From Algoriphagus antarcticus (GTDB taxonomy: Bacteria > Bacteroidota > Bacteroidia > Cytophagales > Cyclobacteriaceae), in the NCBI RefSeq assembly GCF_002150685.1, contig NZ_MSSW01000042.1, forward strand, positions 62,001 through 126,000: a stretch of 64,000 bases of DNA, written 5' to 3'. A program made the position numbers and the translations under genes. The notes below the pieces were generated by a model that was not told the origin of the DNA, did not search any database, and worked only from the letters and a program-made list of their open reading frames with translations. This document shows positions 32,302-41,861 of this stretch, piece by piece; the stretch's first letter is position 1; every line of letters starts with the position of its first letter.

Positions 32302-34089
32302 ATGAAGAAACTAGATAAACTTATACTTGGGTCTTTTTTAGGCCCATTTTTATTGACCTTTATTGTTGTGGATTTCATCCTGTTGACCGTCAACATGCTG
32401 AAATACTTCGACGAGATTTTTGGGAAAGGTCTGGATTTTTGGATCTACATGGAGCTGATAGGCTATTTTGTTATCAGTATTTCTCCTATGGCATTACCTC
32501 TCGCAGTATTGCTTTCCAGTTTGATGACTTTTGGTAATCTTGGAGAGCATTTTGAGCTTACAGCTATCAAAAGCAGCGGAATATCCTTGTTACGTGCATT
32601 ACGACCAATCGGCGTATTTGTGATAGTATTATCATTTGCAGCTTACTTGTCAAATAATTATCTGGTGCCTAAGGTAAATCTTAAGACTTTTAGTTTACTC
32701 TACGACATTCGAATGAAATCCCCAGCCTTGGATATTAAAGCTGGGGTCTTCTACGATGGTATTCCTGGATATAGTATCAAAGTCAATGAGAAAGTAGGAG
32801 AGTATGGGCTTAAAGATATTTTGATTTATAGCCATGCTGGAAACGGAACGGGTAATTTAGATGTAACTCTTGCAGATTCTGGCAGGATGGAACCTTTTTT
32901 TAGCGAAAATTATATGAAGCTCTCCCTTTTTCATGGGATAAACTATCATGAAGATAGACAAGCGAGAGGAATTGCTGAAAAACCAAATGACTTCAATCGG
33001 ACATCGTTTGATGCAAATGTGATTGTTTTTGATCTAAATAATACTTTCAAGCTCAATAGGACTGCGGAAGATGCTTGGTCAACTAACAGGTCTATTAAAA
33101 ACATATCCGAAATAAAGCTAGGCCTCGACTCAATTGGTTCCTTAGTCAATGAGCAGCTCTATCAAAACTATCAGAATTCTGAAAGTATTTATCCCTTTTT
33201 TACAAGAGATAGAAAATTCATACCTGCAGCGGACATACTGGAGCGTAAAGCGCTGGATGATTCTATCAGAACACAAAGAATGAAAAGGGATAGAGATCAA
33301 TTAGATTCCCTTTACTTAATTGAAAGCCTAGCAGAGATAGATACTTCATCCGTATTGATTGATAAACCAGAATCAAGGACTCTCTCCACGACCAACGATT
33401 CGGTTATTAGTAATATAAAGTCAGTCACTGCTTCCAGTAAGATTTCACGCAGTGATTCACTATTTCTTTCGCCTAAAAGCAAAGAAAAGGCTCAAACTAA
33501 ACTAGCTGAACGGGATACAAATAGTAGTTTAGTTCCTATTAAAGTGGTCAAAGTGCCACGAACTGCAGCATTAACAGATATAGAGAAGGCACAAATAGAC
33601 TCTATGGTCACAAAGCGAGGATATAATCAGAATGCGATTACAATGGCGTTGAATAATTCTCGGAGTTTGCAAAACAATTTCAATACTAAAATGACCCAAA
33701 TCGACAATTATCAAAGAGATTACAGAAGGTTTCAGATAGCTTGGTATCAAAAATACACACAAGCATTTGCCTGTTTTGCGATGTTTTTAATTGGCGCACC
33801 TCTTGGAGCTATTATTAAAAAAGGCGGTTTGGGAATGCCTGTTTTGATTTCCATAATTTTCTTTATCGTCTATTATATGCTCACAATTACGGGTGAGAAG
33901 TGGGCAAAGGAAGGTATTACCGACCCCTTATTTGGGACCTGGTTTTCAAATTTATGTTTGCTCCCTTTTGGATTATTCTTTGTGAAGCAAGCACGAAAAG
34001 ATGCTCGATTGTTTGAGGGAGACTTTTATGTAAGCATTTGGAAAAGCATTCAGAAGCGCTTTAAAGTTCTTCGCTCAAAAGCGCATTAA
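32302..34089 (+). CDS. LptF/LptG-family permease with long central insertion
   Basis: Inner-membrane permease subunit of the lipopolysaccharide export bridge (YjgP/YjgQ family). Three N-terminal helices (about 10-120) start with KLILGSFLGPFLLTFIVVDF, followed by a periplasmic beta-jellyroll-type domain (YSIKVNEKVG, GRMEPFFSENYMKLSLFHG), and three C-terminal helices (about 485-575: FACFAMFLIGAPLGAIIKKG, MPVLISIIFFIVYYMLTI). At 595 residues it is far longer than the usual 350-400. The extra length is a charged, Ser/Asp-rich stretch (about 300-440) with no recognisable domain. A C-terminal basic tail follows. Confidence 0.9.
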   Translation: MKKLDKLILGSFLGPFLLTFIVVDFILLTVNMLKYFDEIFGKGLDFWIYMELIGYFVISISPMALPLAVLLSSLMTFGNLGEHFELTAIKSSGISLLRALRPIGVFVIVLSFAAYLSNNYLVPKVNLKTFSLLYDIRMKSPALDIKAGVFYDGIPGYSIKVNEKVGEYGLKDILIYSHAGNGTGNLDVTLADSGRMEPFFSENYMKLSLFHGINYHEDRQARGIAEKPNDFNRTSFDANVIVFDLNNTFKLNRTAEDAWSTNRSIKNISEIKLGLDSIGSLVNEQLYQNYQNSESIYPFFTRDRKFIPAADILERKALDDSIRTQRMKRDRDQLDSLYLIESLAEIDTSSVLIDKPESRTLSTTNDSVISNIKSVTASSKISRSDSLFLSPKSKEKAQTKLAERDTNSSLVPIKVVKVPRTAALTDIEKAQIDSMVTKRGYNQNAITMALNNSRSLQNNFNTKMTQIDNYQRDYRRFQIAWYQKYTQAFACFAMFLIGAPLGAIIKKGGLGMPVLISIIFFIVYYMLTITGEKWAKEGITDPLFGTWFSNLCLLPFGLFFVKQARKDARLFEGDFYVSIWKSIQKRFKVLRSKAH

Positions 34090-34114
34090 GCTTTCATTTT
34101 CTCAAAATTAACCC

Positions 34115-34122
34115 TACATTTG
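34115..34122 (+). promoter_or_regulatory. rpsO -7 promoter box
   Basis: TACATTTG matches TAnnTTTG exactly, 27 bp before the rpsO ATG. A TTG at -33 is not clear. It separates rpsO transcription from the permease gene. Confidence 0.6.
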
Positions 34123-34149
34123 TGGTTGTTTTACAAAATTTAGCTAAAC

Positions 34150-34425
34150 ATGTATTTATCCTCAGAGATTAAAGAAGAGTTATTTAAGAATCATGGACGG
34201 TTAAAATCTGCTACTGACACAGGATCTCCTGAGTCTCAGATTGCCCTCTTTACACACAGAATCAAGCATTTGACTGAGCATTTGAAGTCAAATAAAAAGG
34301 ATCACTCCTCAAGACTTGGTTTGTTGAAGCTAGTAGGTAAGAGAAGAAGCCTATTGGATTACCTTCATAAGAAAGAAATCGAGCGATATAGATCAATCAT
34401 CGCCGAGCTAGGAATCAGAAAATAA
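34150..34425 (+). CDS. rpsO: 30S ribosomal protein S15
   Basis: 91-residue primary 16S rRNA-binding protein. The four-helix family pattern is clear: [20 protein letters not shown], then [20 protein letters not shown] and [16 protein letters not shown]. It has its own promoter box and terminator, and pnp lies 96 bp downstream, the widely conserved rpsO-pnp neighbourhood. Confidence 0.97.
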   Translation: MYLSSEIKEELFKNHGRLKSATDTGSPESQIALFTHRIKHLTEHLKSNKKDHSSRLGLLKLVGKRRSLLDYLHKKEIERYRSIIAELGIRK

Positions 34426-34432
34426 CCAATTT

Positions 34433-34467
34433 AGTAAGGTTCTCTTGAGTGAGAACCTTACTTTTTT
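34433..34467 (+). terminator. Terminator after rpsO
   Basis: A perfect 12-bp stem (AGTAAGGTTCTC / GAGAACCTTACT) with a 6-nt loop, followed by a T-run. It separates rpsO from pnp, or acts as an attenuator in the pair. Confidence 0.9.
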
Positions 34468-34521
34468 ATTTTTAGGTTATCGAAGACTTTTATCACTAAC
34501 GACGCAAACAAACAATCATTT

Positions 34522-36642
34522 ATGTTACCGAACTTAATCACCAAGACCATCACCCTAGAAGATGGCAGAGAAATTACAATAGAAACTGGCGCATTGGCCA
34601 AGCAGGCTGATGGATCAGTAGTAGTGAAGATGGGAAAAGCTATGCTTTTGGCTACAGTAGTATCCAAGAAAGAAGCTGGAGAAGGGGTGGATTTTTTACC
34701 TATGTCTGTTGACTATCAAGAGAAATTTGCCTCCTCAGGAAAAATTCCTGGAGGATTTTTGAAGAGAGAAGGAAGGCTTTCTGATTACGAGATTTTGATT
34801 AGCCGTATCGTAGATAGAGCTATTCGACCAATCTTTCCTGACGATTATCATGCAGATACTCAGATTGCCATTTCATTAATCAGTGGTGACGAGGATGTGC
34901 TTCCAGATGCATTAGCCGGTCTTGCTGCTTCTGCTGCTTTGGCTGTTTCCGATATACCTTTCAATGGCCCTATATCTGAAGTCCGCGTAGCGAAAATTGA
35001 TGGCAAGTTGAAAATCAACCCTACTCCAACTGAGTTAGCAACGGCTTCTTTGGAATTTATCGTAGCAGGTTCACTCGACTTTATCCTAATGGTAGAAGGC
35101 GAGGCAAACGAGATTCAGGAAGAAGAGATGCTTGAAGCCATGCAATATGCTCATGAGGAAATCAAGAGACATTGCCAGGCTCAGATAGAGCTTACCAAGC
35201 TTGTAGGCAAGGAAGTAAAGAGAGAATATAATCATGAGAAGTCTGATCCAGCACTTTTCGATAAGATGAGAGCAGATGTGTATGACAAACTTTACGCCTC
35301 AGTAAGCAAGCTGATTGCTAACAAATCTGAGCGTTCGGCTTTGATCAAAGAAATTAAAGAAGAATTTGTATCTGGCTTAGGCGATGATCACGGATTCGAA
35401 GCAAGTCTAATTGGTCCATATTTCAGCAAAATCCACAAGGAGGCTGCAAGAAACTTGACCTTGAACGAGAAGAAAAGATTGGACGGTAGAAAACTTGACG
35501 AAGTAAGACCTATCTGGTCTGTTGTTGATTACTTGCCATCTGCTCACGGTTCTGCATTATTTACCAGAGGTGAAACTCAATCTCTTACTACTTGTACTTT
35601 AGGTACAAAGATGGATGAAATGATGGTAGATGGAGCGACCATTTCAGGTTACAACAAATTTTATCTTCACTATAATTTTCCAGGTTTCTCTACAGGTGAA
35701 GTAAAGATAAACAGAGGCCCGGGAAGAAGAGAAGTAGGTCATGGTAATTTAGCCATGAGAGCTTTGAGAAAAGTTCTTCCTCCAGTAGAAGAGAATCCCT
35801 ATACTATCCGTATCGTTTCTGATATCTTGGAATCTAATGGTTCATCTTCCATGGCTACCGTTTGTGCTGGTTCATTGGCATTGATGGATGCTGGTATTCC
35901 TATCAAATCTGCTGTCACCGGCATCGCAATGGGAATGATTTCTGATGCGAAGACTGGTAAATATTCTATTCTTTCTGATATTTTAGGAGACGAAGATCAC
36001 TTAGGTGATATGGATTTCAAAGTGACAGGTACTGCTAAAGGGATCACTGCTTGTCAGATGGATTTGAAAGTCGAAGGACTGGATTATTCCGTATTGAAAG
36101 AAGCATTGCTTCAGGCTAAAGACGGAAGACTTCATATTTTGGATGAAATCACCAAAACTCTTGCTGCGCCTAAGGCAGAATTGAAGCCACATACTCCACG
36201 TTCATTTATCATGATGATTCCTAAGGAATTAATCGGTGCTGTGATCGGGCCAGGCGGAAAAGTGATTCAGGAAATCCAGAAAGATACTGGAGCAACTATA
36301 GTTATCGAAGAGATCGACAATCAAGGTAAAATCAATATTTTCTCTGCTAATCAAGATAAACTTAATGCTGCACTTGCACGTATCAAATCAATCGTGGCTC
36401 AGCCTGAAATAGGAGAGACCTACACAGGTAAAGTGAAAAATATTCAACCTTTTGGCGCCTTTGTGGAATTTATGCCGGGTAAGGATGGTTTACTTCATAT
36501 CTCCGAGATAAAGCACGAACGATTAGAAACCATGGACGGTGTACTTGAGCCAGGAGAAGAAATACAGGTTAAATTGATCGATGTCGATAAGAAAACTGGC
36601 AAATTCAAGCTTTCAAGAAAAGCTTTATTGCCAAAACCATAA
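34522..36642 (+). CDS. pnp: Polyribonucleotide nucleotidyltransferase (PNPase)
   Basis: 3'-5' phosphorolytic exoribonuclease of RNA decay. 706 residues in the standard order: first RNase PH-like domain ([40 protein letters not shown]), helical linker, second catalytic RNase PH domain ([16 protein letters not shown] carries the catalytic aspartates; [14 protein letters not shown]), KH domain with [20 protein letters not shown] (about 570-589), and S1 domain ([20 protein letters not shown] to the C-terminus). Length and motifs are intact. Confidence 0.98.
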   Translation: MLPNLITKTITLEDGREITIETGALAKQADGSVVVKMGKAMLLATVVSKKEAGEGVDFLPMSVDYQEKFASSGKIPGGFLKREGRLSDYEILISRIVDRAIRPIFPDDYHADTQIAISLISGDEDVLPDALAGLAASAALAVSDIPFNGPISEVRVAKIDGKLKINPTPTELATASLEFIVAGSLDFILMVEGEANEIQEEEMLEAMQYAHEEIKRHCQAQIELTKLVGKEVKREYNHEKSDPALFDKMRADVYDKLYASVSKLIANKSERSALIKEIKEEFVSGLGDDHGFEASLIGPYFSKIHKEAARNLTLNEKKRLDGRKLDEVRPIWSVVDYLPSAHGSALFTRGETQSLTTCTLGTKMDEMMVDGATISGYNKFYLHYNFPGFSTGEVKINRGPGRREVGHGNLAMRALRKVLPPVEENPYTIRIVSDILESNGSSSMATVCAGSLALMDAGIPIKSAVTGIAMGMISDAKTGKYSILSDILGDEDHLGDMDFKVTGTAKGITACQMDLKVEGLDYSVLKEALLQAKDGRLHILDEITKTLAAPKAELKPHTPRSFIMMIPKELIGAVIGPGGKVIQEIQKDTGATIVIEEIDNQGKINIFSANQDKLNAALARIKSIVAQPEIGETYTGKVKNIQPFGAFVEFMPGKDGLLHISEIKHERLETMDGVLEPGEEIQVKLIDVDKKTGKFKLSRKALLPKP

Positions 36643-36730
36643 AAACCAAAGCTTAGTGCATAAGGTTAATCGAAACATTTGATTAATTTGATTTTCTTAA
36701 ACAATTAAATTTCACAAATCATATTCCTGA

Positions 36731-37594
36731 ATGAGGCAGCTAAAGATTAGCAAACAGATTACCAACAGAGAAAGTCAATCCCTGGATAAATATCTTCAAG
36801 AGATTGGAAAAGTTGACCTGTTGACAGCAGACGAAGAGGTAGTTTTGGCTAAGAGAATTAGAGAAGGTGACCAATTGGCACTGGAAAAATTGACCAAGGC
36901 CAACCTTCGATTTGTAGTATCAGTTGCCAAGCAGTACCAAAACCAAGGACTTTCCTTGGGGGATTTGATCAATGAGGGTAACCTTGGATTGATCAAAGCT
37001 GCACAGCGATTTGATGAAACTCGTGGATTTAAATTCATCTCCTATGCCGTATGGTGGATTAGGCAATCTATCCTTCAGGCACTTGCAGAACAGTCCAGAA
37101 TTGTTCGTCTTCCATTGAACAGAGTAGGTTCACTGAATAAGATCAGCAAGACATTCAGCGAGCTTGAGCAGAAATTTGAGCGCGAGCCATCTCCGGAGGA
37201 ATTGGCGGAAGTGCTGGAAGTAACTGCGAATGAAGTCGTGGATACCATGAAGATTTCTGGCCGACACGTATCTATGGATGCTCCATTCGTTCAAGGTGAA
37301 GAAAACAGCCTTTTGGATGTATTGGAAAATGACGGTGATGCAAAGCCAGATGATGGCTTGATGAATGATTCACTTCGTAAAGAAGTTCAACGTGCACTTT
37401 CCACTTTGACCCAAAGAGAAGCTGATGTGATCACGCTCTACTTTGGTCTAAATGGTGAGCATGCAATGACTTTGGAAGAAATCGGAGAAAAATTCAACCT
37501 AACCAGAGAGCGAGTTAGACAAATCAAAGAGAAGGCAATCCGACGATTGAGACATACGTCCCGTAGTAAGACGCTAAAACCTTACCTCGGATAA
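36731..37594 (+). CDS. rpoD: Primary RNA polymerase sigma factor (RpoD/SigA)
   Basis: Housekeeping sigma factor. The 287-residue form without a long region 1.1 is characteristic of Bacteroidota. It shows region 1.2 ([20 protein letters not shown]), region 2 ([40 protein letters not shown]), region 3 and region 4 ([40 protein letters not shown]). It would recognise the TTG/TAnnTTTG promoters found here. It follows pnp by 88 bp and ends at a strong terminator. Confidence 0.97.
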   Translation: MRQLKISKQITNRESQSLDKYLQEIGKVDLLTADEEVVLAKRIREGDQLALEKLTKANLRFVVSVAKQYQNQGLSLGDLINEGNLGLIKAAQRFDETRGFKFISYAVWWIRQSILQALAEQSRIVRLPLNRVGSLNKISKTFSELEQKFEREPSPEELAEVLEVTANEVVDTMKISGRHVSMDAPFVQGEENSLLDVLENDGDAKPDDGLMNDSLRKEVQRALSTLTQREADVITLYFGLNGEHAMTLEEIGEKFNLTRERVRQIKEKAIRRLRHTSRSKTLKPYLG

Positions 37595-37608
37595 GTAAGC
37601 ACACAAGT

Positions 37609-37636
37609 AAAAAGGGGGTTTTAACCCCCTTTTTTT
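37609..37636 (+). terminator. Terminator after rpoD
   Basis: GGGGGTT/AACCCCC stem, extended by flanking A5 and T7 runs, 15 bp after the stop codon. Confidence 0.92.
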
Positions 37637-37777
37637 ATTTCATTTCATTTTACCTTAGTGTCCGCCTGTAGATAGTATTATTCCCTTAAGTCCTAAGCTT
37701 AGGGAATTTTAACTATATGCAACTTTGTTACTAATGTAGAATTCATAAAATTTGCCCGATTTAATACTTCCCTATTA

Positions 37778-38722
37778 ATGAAACCAGAAATTGAAAAAGT
37801 AAAAGTTTTGATCATTGGATCAGGACCAGCAGGTTATACTGCAGCTATATACGCTGCTAGAGCGGGACTTAGTCCTATATTATATACTGGTGCACAGCCA
37901 GGCGGTCAATTGACCATTACTAATGATGTAGAAAATTATCCAGGGTACCCGAATGGAGTGATAGGACCTGAGATGATGGAAGACTTTAGAAAGCAAGCAG
38001 AGCGATTTGGTACACAAGTACGCTATGGCCTGGCGACAAGTGTGGATTTTACCACAATTCCACATACGGTAATCATCGATGAACAAGTCACGATCCATGC
38101 AGATACTGTTTTGATTTCTACAGGAGCTTCTGCCAAATGGCTAGGAATCGAAAGTGAAACCCGATTAAATGGCAAAGGTGTTTCTGCTTGTGCCGTGTGT
38201 GATGGTTTCTTTTTCAGAGGGCAGGAAGTAGCGATAGTGGGTGCGGGAGATACGGCTTGTGAAGAAGCTTCCTACTTATCTAACATCTGTAGTAAGGTGT
38301 ACATGCTTATCCGTAAGGATGAAATGCGTGCTTCACAGATCATGCAGAAACGCGTCATGAATAATCCTAAAATTCAAATTCTCTGGAATACTGAGACAGA
38401 CGAGATCCTAGGTGAAGAGGAAGTAAATGGCCTTAGAATCTTCAATAATAAAACAGGAGATAAATCAGAAATTGCTATTTCTGGCTTCTTTGTTGCTATC
38501 GGTCATCAACCAAACACTGGAATATTCAAAGATTTTATCCATATGGATGATGCCGGATATATCAAAACAATACCGGGGAGTACCAAAACCAATGTTGAAG
38601 GCGTTTTCGCTTGTGGAGATGCCCAAGATAATATCTACCGACAAGCAGTCACTGCGGCAGGTACAGGCTGTATGGCCGCCCTGGATGCTGAACGATATTT
38701 GTCTGAGTTTGAGAATGATTAA
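37778..38722 (+). CDS. trxB: Thioredoxin-disulfide reductase
   Basis: NADPH-dependent flavoenzyme that reduces thioredoxin. FAD motif VLIIGSGPAGYTAAIYAARA (10-29), redox-active CAVC at 138-141, NADPH motif VAIVGAGDTACEEASYLSN (about 150-168), and the C-terminal FAD motif GVFACGDAQDNIYRQAVTAA. 314 residues is the low-molecular-weight TrxB length. The M23 peptidase gene starts 9 bp later and bshB1 follows, so thiol-redox functions (thioredoxin and bacillithiol) share one gene string. Confidence 0.96.
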   Translation: MKPEIEKVKVLIIGSGPAGYTAAIYAARAGLSPILYTGAQPGGQLTITNDVENYPGYPNGVIGPEMMEDFRKQAERFGTQVRYGLATSVDFTTIPHTVIIDEQVTIHADTVLISTGASAKWLGIESETRLNGKGVSACAVCDGFFFRGQEVAIVGAGDTACEEASYLSNICSKVYMLIRKDEMRASQIMQKRVMNNPKIQILWNTETDEILGEEEVNGLRIFNNKTGDKSEIAISGFFVAIGHQPNTGIFKDFIHMDDAGYIKTIPGSTKTNVEGVFACGDAQDNIYRQAVTAAGTGCMAALDAERYLSEFEND

Positions 38723-38731
38723 ACCCAATAA

Positions 38732-39775
38732 ATGAGGTATTCGATCCTATTTGTAGTCTTTTGTTTAAATCTGAGCATTGGCGCATTAAATGCCAATGCT
38801 CAGATTTTTCCAAAGATTATTAAGAAGAATAACACCACCCAGTCCACCGGAGCGAGCCAAGAGAGGAGAAATATTGAACTAAGGGCATTCGATCAAGAAT
38901 CTTACCTTAGGACCCTATCTTCAGTCACTGATTCTATTATTTTTGAAAATAATGTTAACTTGGGTAGAGTACGTTCTATCATCAGTGAGGATCAGAATAT
39001 CATGATCTGGGCTCCAACGAATCAGTTGATCAAAGTTTCTGAACAAATTCAAATAGATAGTATTTGGGTCACCGCGTTTGAATATTACTCTTCTTGGGAT
39101 TCAAATAAAATTGACATTTATAATTTCGATCCTAAGAACTTTAAAGATACGGTCAACATTCAACTTTACGACGAGTTTTTTGGTTACGATTGGAAAATGC
39201 CTCTAGAAACAACTTCTGTGACCTCACCTTATGGCTATAGATGGAGAAAGTGGCACTATGGCACGGACTTGGACTTAGAAACTGGAGACCCTGTTTATAG
39301 CGGTTTTGATGGAATTGTCCGTATAAAATCTTATGATAGATATGGCTATGGCTACTACATCGTAATCCGTCATAAAAACGGTCTGGAAACCCTTTATGGT
39401 CATTTATCTAAACAGCTCGTCGATATAGGGCAAGAGGTCAAAGCAGGGGATTTGATAGCCAAAGGAGGAAACACGGGAAGAAGTACAGGGTCACACTTGC
39501 ATTATGAGCTGAGATATAGAGGTTTAGCTTTTGACGCTCAGAATGTTTATGATTTTGCAGATAATAAAATATTGGGTCAAAACTATTTAATAACGCCGTC
39601 ACTTTTTGGCAATATTGTCCAAGCCAGGACTAATGCTTACCATAAAGTAAGAAAAGGAGAGAACCTGGGCTCTATCTCACGCAAATACGGAGTTTCAGTC
39701 AGTGCGCTGACCAGACTAAATGACATTTCTACCCGCACAATTTTAAGAATAGGACAGAACCTTCGCGTTCGCTAG
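38732..39775 (+). CDS. M23 metallopeptidase with C-terminal LysM
   Basis: Secreted peptidoglycan DD-metallopeptidase. A signal peptide ends near residue 24 (ALNANAQ). The M23 domain (about 165-275) has both zinc motifs: HYGTDLDLETGDPVYSGFDG (HxxxD) and SHLHYELRYRG (HxH). The C-terminal LysM (about 300-346: YHKVRKGENLGSISRKYGVS, LTRLNDISTRTILRIGQ) binds cell wall. 347 residues. It is 9 bp behind trxB and 12 bp ahead of bshB1, a compact three-gene transcript with no obvious common function. Confidence 0.92.
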   Translation: MRYSILFVVFCLNLSIGALNANAQIFPKIIKKNNTTQSTGASQERRNIELRAFDQESYLRTLSSVTDSIIFENNVNLGRVRSIISEDQNIMIWAPTNQLIKVSEQIQIDSIWVTAFEYYSSWDSNKIDIYNFDPKNFKDTVNIQLYDEFFGYDWKMPLETTSVTSPYGYRWRKWHYGTDLDLETGDPVYSGFDGIVRIKSYDRYGYGYYIVIRHKNGLETLYGHLSKQLVDIGQEVKAGDLIAKGGNTGRSTGSHLHYELRYRGLAFDAQNVYDFADNKILGQNYLITPSLFGNIVQARTNAYHKVRKGENLGSISRKYGVSVSALTRLNDISTRTILRIGQNLRVR

Positions 39776-39787
39776 CCAGATTAAAAA

Positions 39788-40507
39788 ATGACAAAGCTTG
39801 ATATTTTGGTATTTGCAGCACATCCTGATGATGCAGAACTTGGGTGCTCTGGAACTATTGCTTCCCATGTATCCAAAGGCCATAAAGTAGGGATAGTAGA
39901 TTTCACTCAGGGAGAAATGGGAACTCGTGGTACGCCTGAAATACGCCTTCAAGAAGCAAATGCTTCCAGCAAAATCCTAAAACTAACCGCCAGAGAAAAC
40001 CTAGGGTTTAAGGATGTTTACTTCCAAAATGATGAAGCCCATCAGTTGAAACTGATCGAAATGATCAGAAAATACAGACCTGAGATAGTGTTGTCTAATG
40101 CGGTTTCTGATAGGCATCCAGATCATGGCAAAGGTTCAATCTTAGCTAGTACAGCTTGCTTCATGAGTGGACTTCGTAAGATAGAAACTCAACTTGACGG
40201 AGTGCAGCAAGAGGTATGGAGACCAAAGTTTGTCTATCACTATATCCAAAACAATTATATAAAGCCAGATTTTGTAATGGATATAACTCCATTTTGGCAA
40301 ACAAAAATTGATAGTATACTAGCATTCCAGTCGCAATTCTACGATCCATCTAGTGAAGAACCTGTGAGCTTTATCTCAGATCCTGATTTTCTTCCTTTTA
40401 TTGAAGCTAGAGCAAGAGAGTTTGGACATAAAATCCTAGTTAAATACGGGGAAGGCTTTACTGTAGAGCGAATGATAGGATCAGATAATCTTTTTGATCT
40501 GAAGTAA
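39788..40507 (+). CDS. bshB1: N-acetyl-alpha-D-glucosaminyl-L-malate deacetylase (bacillithiol synthesis)
   Basis: Removes the acetyl group from GlcNAc-malate, the second step of bacillithiol synthesis. LmbE/PIG-L fold with zinc motif AAHPDDAELGCSGTI (residues 10-24) and the second ligand region SDRHPDHGKGS (about 109-119). The Bacteroidota-typical segment FTQGEMGTRGTPEIRLQEA separates them, and PFWQTKIDSILAFQSQF is BshB1-like. 239 residues. The stop codon abuts that of the convergent pdxH with no intervening base and no terminator. Confidence 0.93.
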   Translation: MTKLDILVFAAHPDDAELGCSGTIASHVSKGHKVGIVDFTQGEMGTRGTPEIRLQEANASSKILKLTARENLGFKDVYFQNDEAHQLKLIEMIRKYRPEIVLSNAVSDRHPDHGKGSILASTACFMSGLRKIETQLDGVQQEVWRPKFVYHYIQNNYIKPDFVMDITPFWQTKIDSILAFQSQFYDPSSEEPVSFISDPDFLPFIEARAREFGHKILVKYGEGFTVERMIGSDNLFDLK

Positions 40508-41140
40508 TCACGGAGCAAGTCTGGCAATAATCCATTCGCCATCTTGCAGTTCATATTTGATTCTGTCATGCAGTCTGCTTGGTCTTCCTTGCCAGAATTC
40601 AATAGTTTCGGGCGTCAATCGGTAACCACCCCAATGCGGCGGTCTCGTCAGCTCTTTTCCGGCAAATTGTTTTTCCACATCTAATTGTCTTGCATTGATT
40701 TCAGCTCGTGAAGTGATCTTTTGACTTTGTGGCGATACCCAAGCACCGATTTGTGAGCCTAGAGGCCTTGAGAAAAAATAGGTGTCAGATTCTTCCGTAG
40801 TTACCTTTTCTACTTTTCCCCGCACACGTACCTGACGCTCCAGTTCCGCCCAGAAAAAAGTCAACGCGGCAGTATTATGCTTTTCTAATTCCTTTCCTTT
40901 CTCACTTTCATAGTTGGTAAAAAATACAAAACCTGTGTCCACACCTTTCAAAAGTAAAATTCTGGCATTTGGAGAGCCATCTAGACCCAAAGTGGAGACT
41001 GTCATTGCATTGACTTCCAAAACTTCAGCTTTTATAGCCTCCTCAAACCAAGATTCGAATTGGGTCATCGGATTGATATTTACGTCACTGAGATCCAGTG
41101 ATTTAATAGAATAGTCTTTACGTATTGCCGAGATGTTCAT
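40508..41140 (-). CDS. pdxH: Pyridoxamine 5'-phosphate oxidase
   Basis: FMN enzyme that oxidises pyridoxine/pyridoxamine 5'-phosphate to pyridoxal 5'-phosphate. FMN-binding core NARILLLKGVDTGFVFFTNY and TAALTFFWAELERQVRVRG, then RPLGSQIGAWVSPQSQKI and the C-terminal dimerisation and substrate segment PPHWGGYRLTPETIEFWQGR followed by RLHDRIKYE. 210 residues is normal. It is convergent with bshB1 at zero distance. Confidence 0.95.
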   Translation of the reverse strand: MNISAIRKDYSIKSLDLSDVNINPMTQFESWFEEAIKAEVLEVNAMTVSTLGLDGSPNARILLLKGVDTGFVFFTNYESEKGKELEKHNTAALTFFWAELERQVRVRGKVEKVTTEESDTYFFSRPLGSQIGAWVSPQSQKITSRAEINARQLDVEKQFAGKELTRPPHWGGYRLTPETIEFWQGRPSRLHDRIKYELQDGEWIIARLAP

Positions 41141-41243
41141 GCTAGGATGTTTATCAATAAAATCTTATAGATAAAAGTACCATTGGCATTGCATTTAAAA
41201 AATTATGATCTATATTTTTCAAGAATTTAGATTTTAAAGCAGA

Positions 41244-41813
41244 ATGAGTAAAGATGAACTACATAATCCCAAAGCTGGTGATCTTCTAATTTCCGAGCCA
41301 TTTTTGCAGGACGAAAATTTCGTTCGCTCAGTGGTTCTACTTTGTGAGCATTCAGAAGAAGGAAGCTTCGGCTTAATAATTAATAAACCCTCCATTCTTA
41401 AACTGGGAGAGCTTGTGGAAGCGTTAGACTTTTTAGACAAAGATGTATTTGTAGGTGGTCCTGTGGAGCAGAACACCTTACACTTTATATATATCGGTGA
41501 AAGGGCATTGGAAGGAAGTATTTCCTTAGGAGAGAATATTTGGTGGGGTGGAGATTATGATTCTTTGGTGGATAAATTAAAGCTAGGATTGCTTGACCAT
41601 GATTCAGTGAGATTCTTTTTAGGATATAGTGGCTGGGGGTCTGAGCAATTGGATGATGAATTGTCAGAGGAAACGTGGATAATATGTAGAGATAAGTTGG
41701 ATGCGCAAACCTTTAATTTTACACCTGAAGAGCTCTGGAGAAACTTGCTAAAAAATATGGGTGGGGAGTTCAAAGTAAAAGCAAATTATCCCCTTGATCC
41801 AAGATTAAATTAG
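41244..41813 (+). CDS. YqgE/AlgH family protein
   Basis: 189-residue protein of the UPF0301/YqgE family. Family pattern: AGDLLISEPFLQDENFVRSV (13-32), LLCEHSEEGSFGLIINKPS, FVGGPVEQNTLHFIY, and FLGYSGWGSEQLDDELSEET near residues 131-150. The biochemical role is unknown; AlgH was linked to alginate regulation in Pseudomonas, but that should not be transferred. It starts 103 bp from the divergent pdxH ATG. Confidence 0.92.
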   Translation: MSKDELHNPKAGDLLISEPFLQDENFVRSVVLLCEHSEEGSFGLIINKPSILKLGELVEALDFLDKDVFVGGPVEQNTLHFIYIGERALEGSISLGENIWWGGDYDSLVDKLKLGLLDHDSVRFFLGYSGWGSEQLDDELSEETWIICRDKLDAQTFNFTPEELWRNLLKNMGGEFKVKANYPLDPRLN

Positions 41814-41823
41814 GCAAAATCCC

Positions 41824-41831
41824 TACTTTTG
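41824..41831 (+). promoter_or_regulatory. -7 promoter box of the DUF349 gene
   Basis: TACTTTTG is a perfect TAnnTTTG box, 30 bp before the ATG at 41862. Its last three bases are the TTG of a longer possible start at 41829, which argues that the shorter ATG start is the real one. Confidence 0.6.
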
Positions 41832-41861
41832 CTCATATTGCCCCCTAATAGTACTGTTTTT

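Noticed and set aside
41829-41861. Longer start (TTG) for the DUF349 protein
   Set aside because: The TTG is the tail of a perfect TAnnTTTG promoter box; the ATG at 41862 is the better start.
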